Positions 6,397 to 6,592 of a stretch of DNA of 6,592 nucleotides are shown one piece after another. Within the stretch, counting starts at the first letter, position 1. Each line of letters starts with the position of its first letter. A program made the position numbers and the translations under genes. Origin of the DNA: an uncultured Gammaproteobacteria bacterium (lineage in GTDB: Bacteria > Pseudomonadota > Gammaproteobacteria > UBA9214); NCBI GenBank assembly GCA_905480305.1, contig CAJQPV010000042.1:1-6592 (forward strand), given 5' to 3'. The notes under the pieces were generated by a model that saw nothing but the letters and a program-made list of their open reading frames with translations, was not told the DNA's origin and did not search any database.

Positions 6397-6592
6397 ATGT
6401 CAGAAATACTGATTATCTATTCAACGACTGATGGCCATACACTGGAGATCTGCCAGCACCTGCAGCGGCTTATCGAACAACAGGGCCACCAGGTAACGCT
6501 GGCGCCTGTTGATGGTGCAGCGGACATGCAGCTGGAATCGTTCGACAAGATAGTAATCGGTGCAAGTATTCGCTATGGCAAGCATCACAAGC
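6397..6592 (+). CDS. hemG: Protoporphyrinogen IX oxidase, flavodoxin-like HemG (5' part, cut by window end)
   Basis: The first 65 codons are visible, about one third of the roughly 180-residue family length; the rest lies beyond the window. HemG is an FMN enzyme that oxidises protoporphyrinogen IX to protoporphyrin IX, the penultimate step of heme synthesis, passing electrons to quinones at the inner membrane. The N-terminus shows a flavodoxin beta strand (EILIIY, 3-8) and FMN phosphate-binding loop STTDGHT (9-15), matching FSTRDGQT of E. coli HemG. The segment FDKIVIGASIRYGKHHK (49-65) matches the family's YDRVVIGASIRYGHYH region closely. The long insert that distinguishes HemG from other flavodoxins is not yet reached, so another flavodoxin-domain protein is a remote alternative. 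It diverges from the efflux operon across a 230-bp gap. Confidence 0.9.
   Translation, partial: MSEILIIYSTTDGHTLEICQHLQRLIEQQGHQVTLAPVDGAADMQLESFDKIVIGASIRYGKHHK

Noticed and set aside
1..6592. CRISPR array, tRNA or rRNA gene, insertion sequence, phage or toxin-antitoxin system
   Set aside because: There are no regularly spaced repeats, no tRNA- or rRNA-like segments and no transposase or integrase frames. Nearly all of the window is accounted for by the efflux operon, hemG and two short intergenic regions.

Overview
The window looks like chromosomal DNA of a Gammaproteobacterium with a GC-rich genome. It carries one complete tripartite RND drug-efflux operon on the minus strand. Diverging from it at the right edge is the start of a flavodoxin-type protoporphyrinogen oxidase gene, hemG, a family found mainly in Gammaproteobacteria. 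The lipoprotein sorting signal of the pump adaptor (Cys-Gly-Lys-Thr) resembles that of Pseudomonas MexA (Cys-Gly-Lys-Ser) more than that of enteric AcrA (Cys-Asp). This fits a non-enteric gammaproteobacterium but does not identify the genus.

Layout from left to right: (1) Positions 1-138 on the plus strand hold an open frame that enters from outside the window and stops at TAG; it may be the C-terminal tail of an unrecognised gene. (2) Positions 139-325 have no convincing gene and contain imperfect inverted repeats between two convergently read units. (3) Positions 326-1765 (minus) encode a NodT/OprM-type outer-membrane factor lipoprotein. (4) Positions 1758-4958 (minus) encode an AcrB/MexB-type HAE1 inner-membrane proton/drug antiporter. 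(5) Positions 4976-6166 (minus) encode a MexA/AcrA-type periplasmic adaptor lipoprotein. (6) Positions 6167-6396 form a divergent intergenic control region with an AT-rich block, a 10-bp-phased direct repeat and two small inverted repeats. (7) Positions 6397-6592 (plus) hold the first 65 codons of hemG.

The three pump genes are transcribed adaptor, then pump, then outer-membrane channel, the mexAB-oprM order. They are tightly packed, with a 17-nt gap and then an 8-nt overlap (ATGACTAA), so one mRNA should supply all parts of a channel spanning both membranes. No dedicated regulator is encoded in the window; the divergent neighbour is a heme-biosynthesis gene instead.

No clearly undescribed system is visible. 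The points most worth checking are the hemG/efflux pairing, the altered gate-loop sequence in the pump's drug-binding region, the repeat-bearing intergenic regions at both ends, and the possible gene tail at the left edge.
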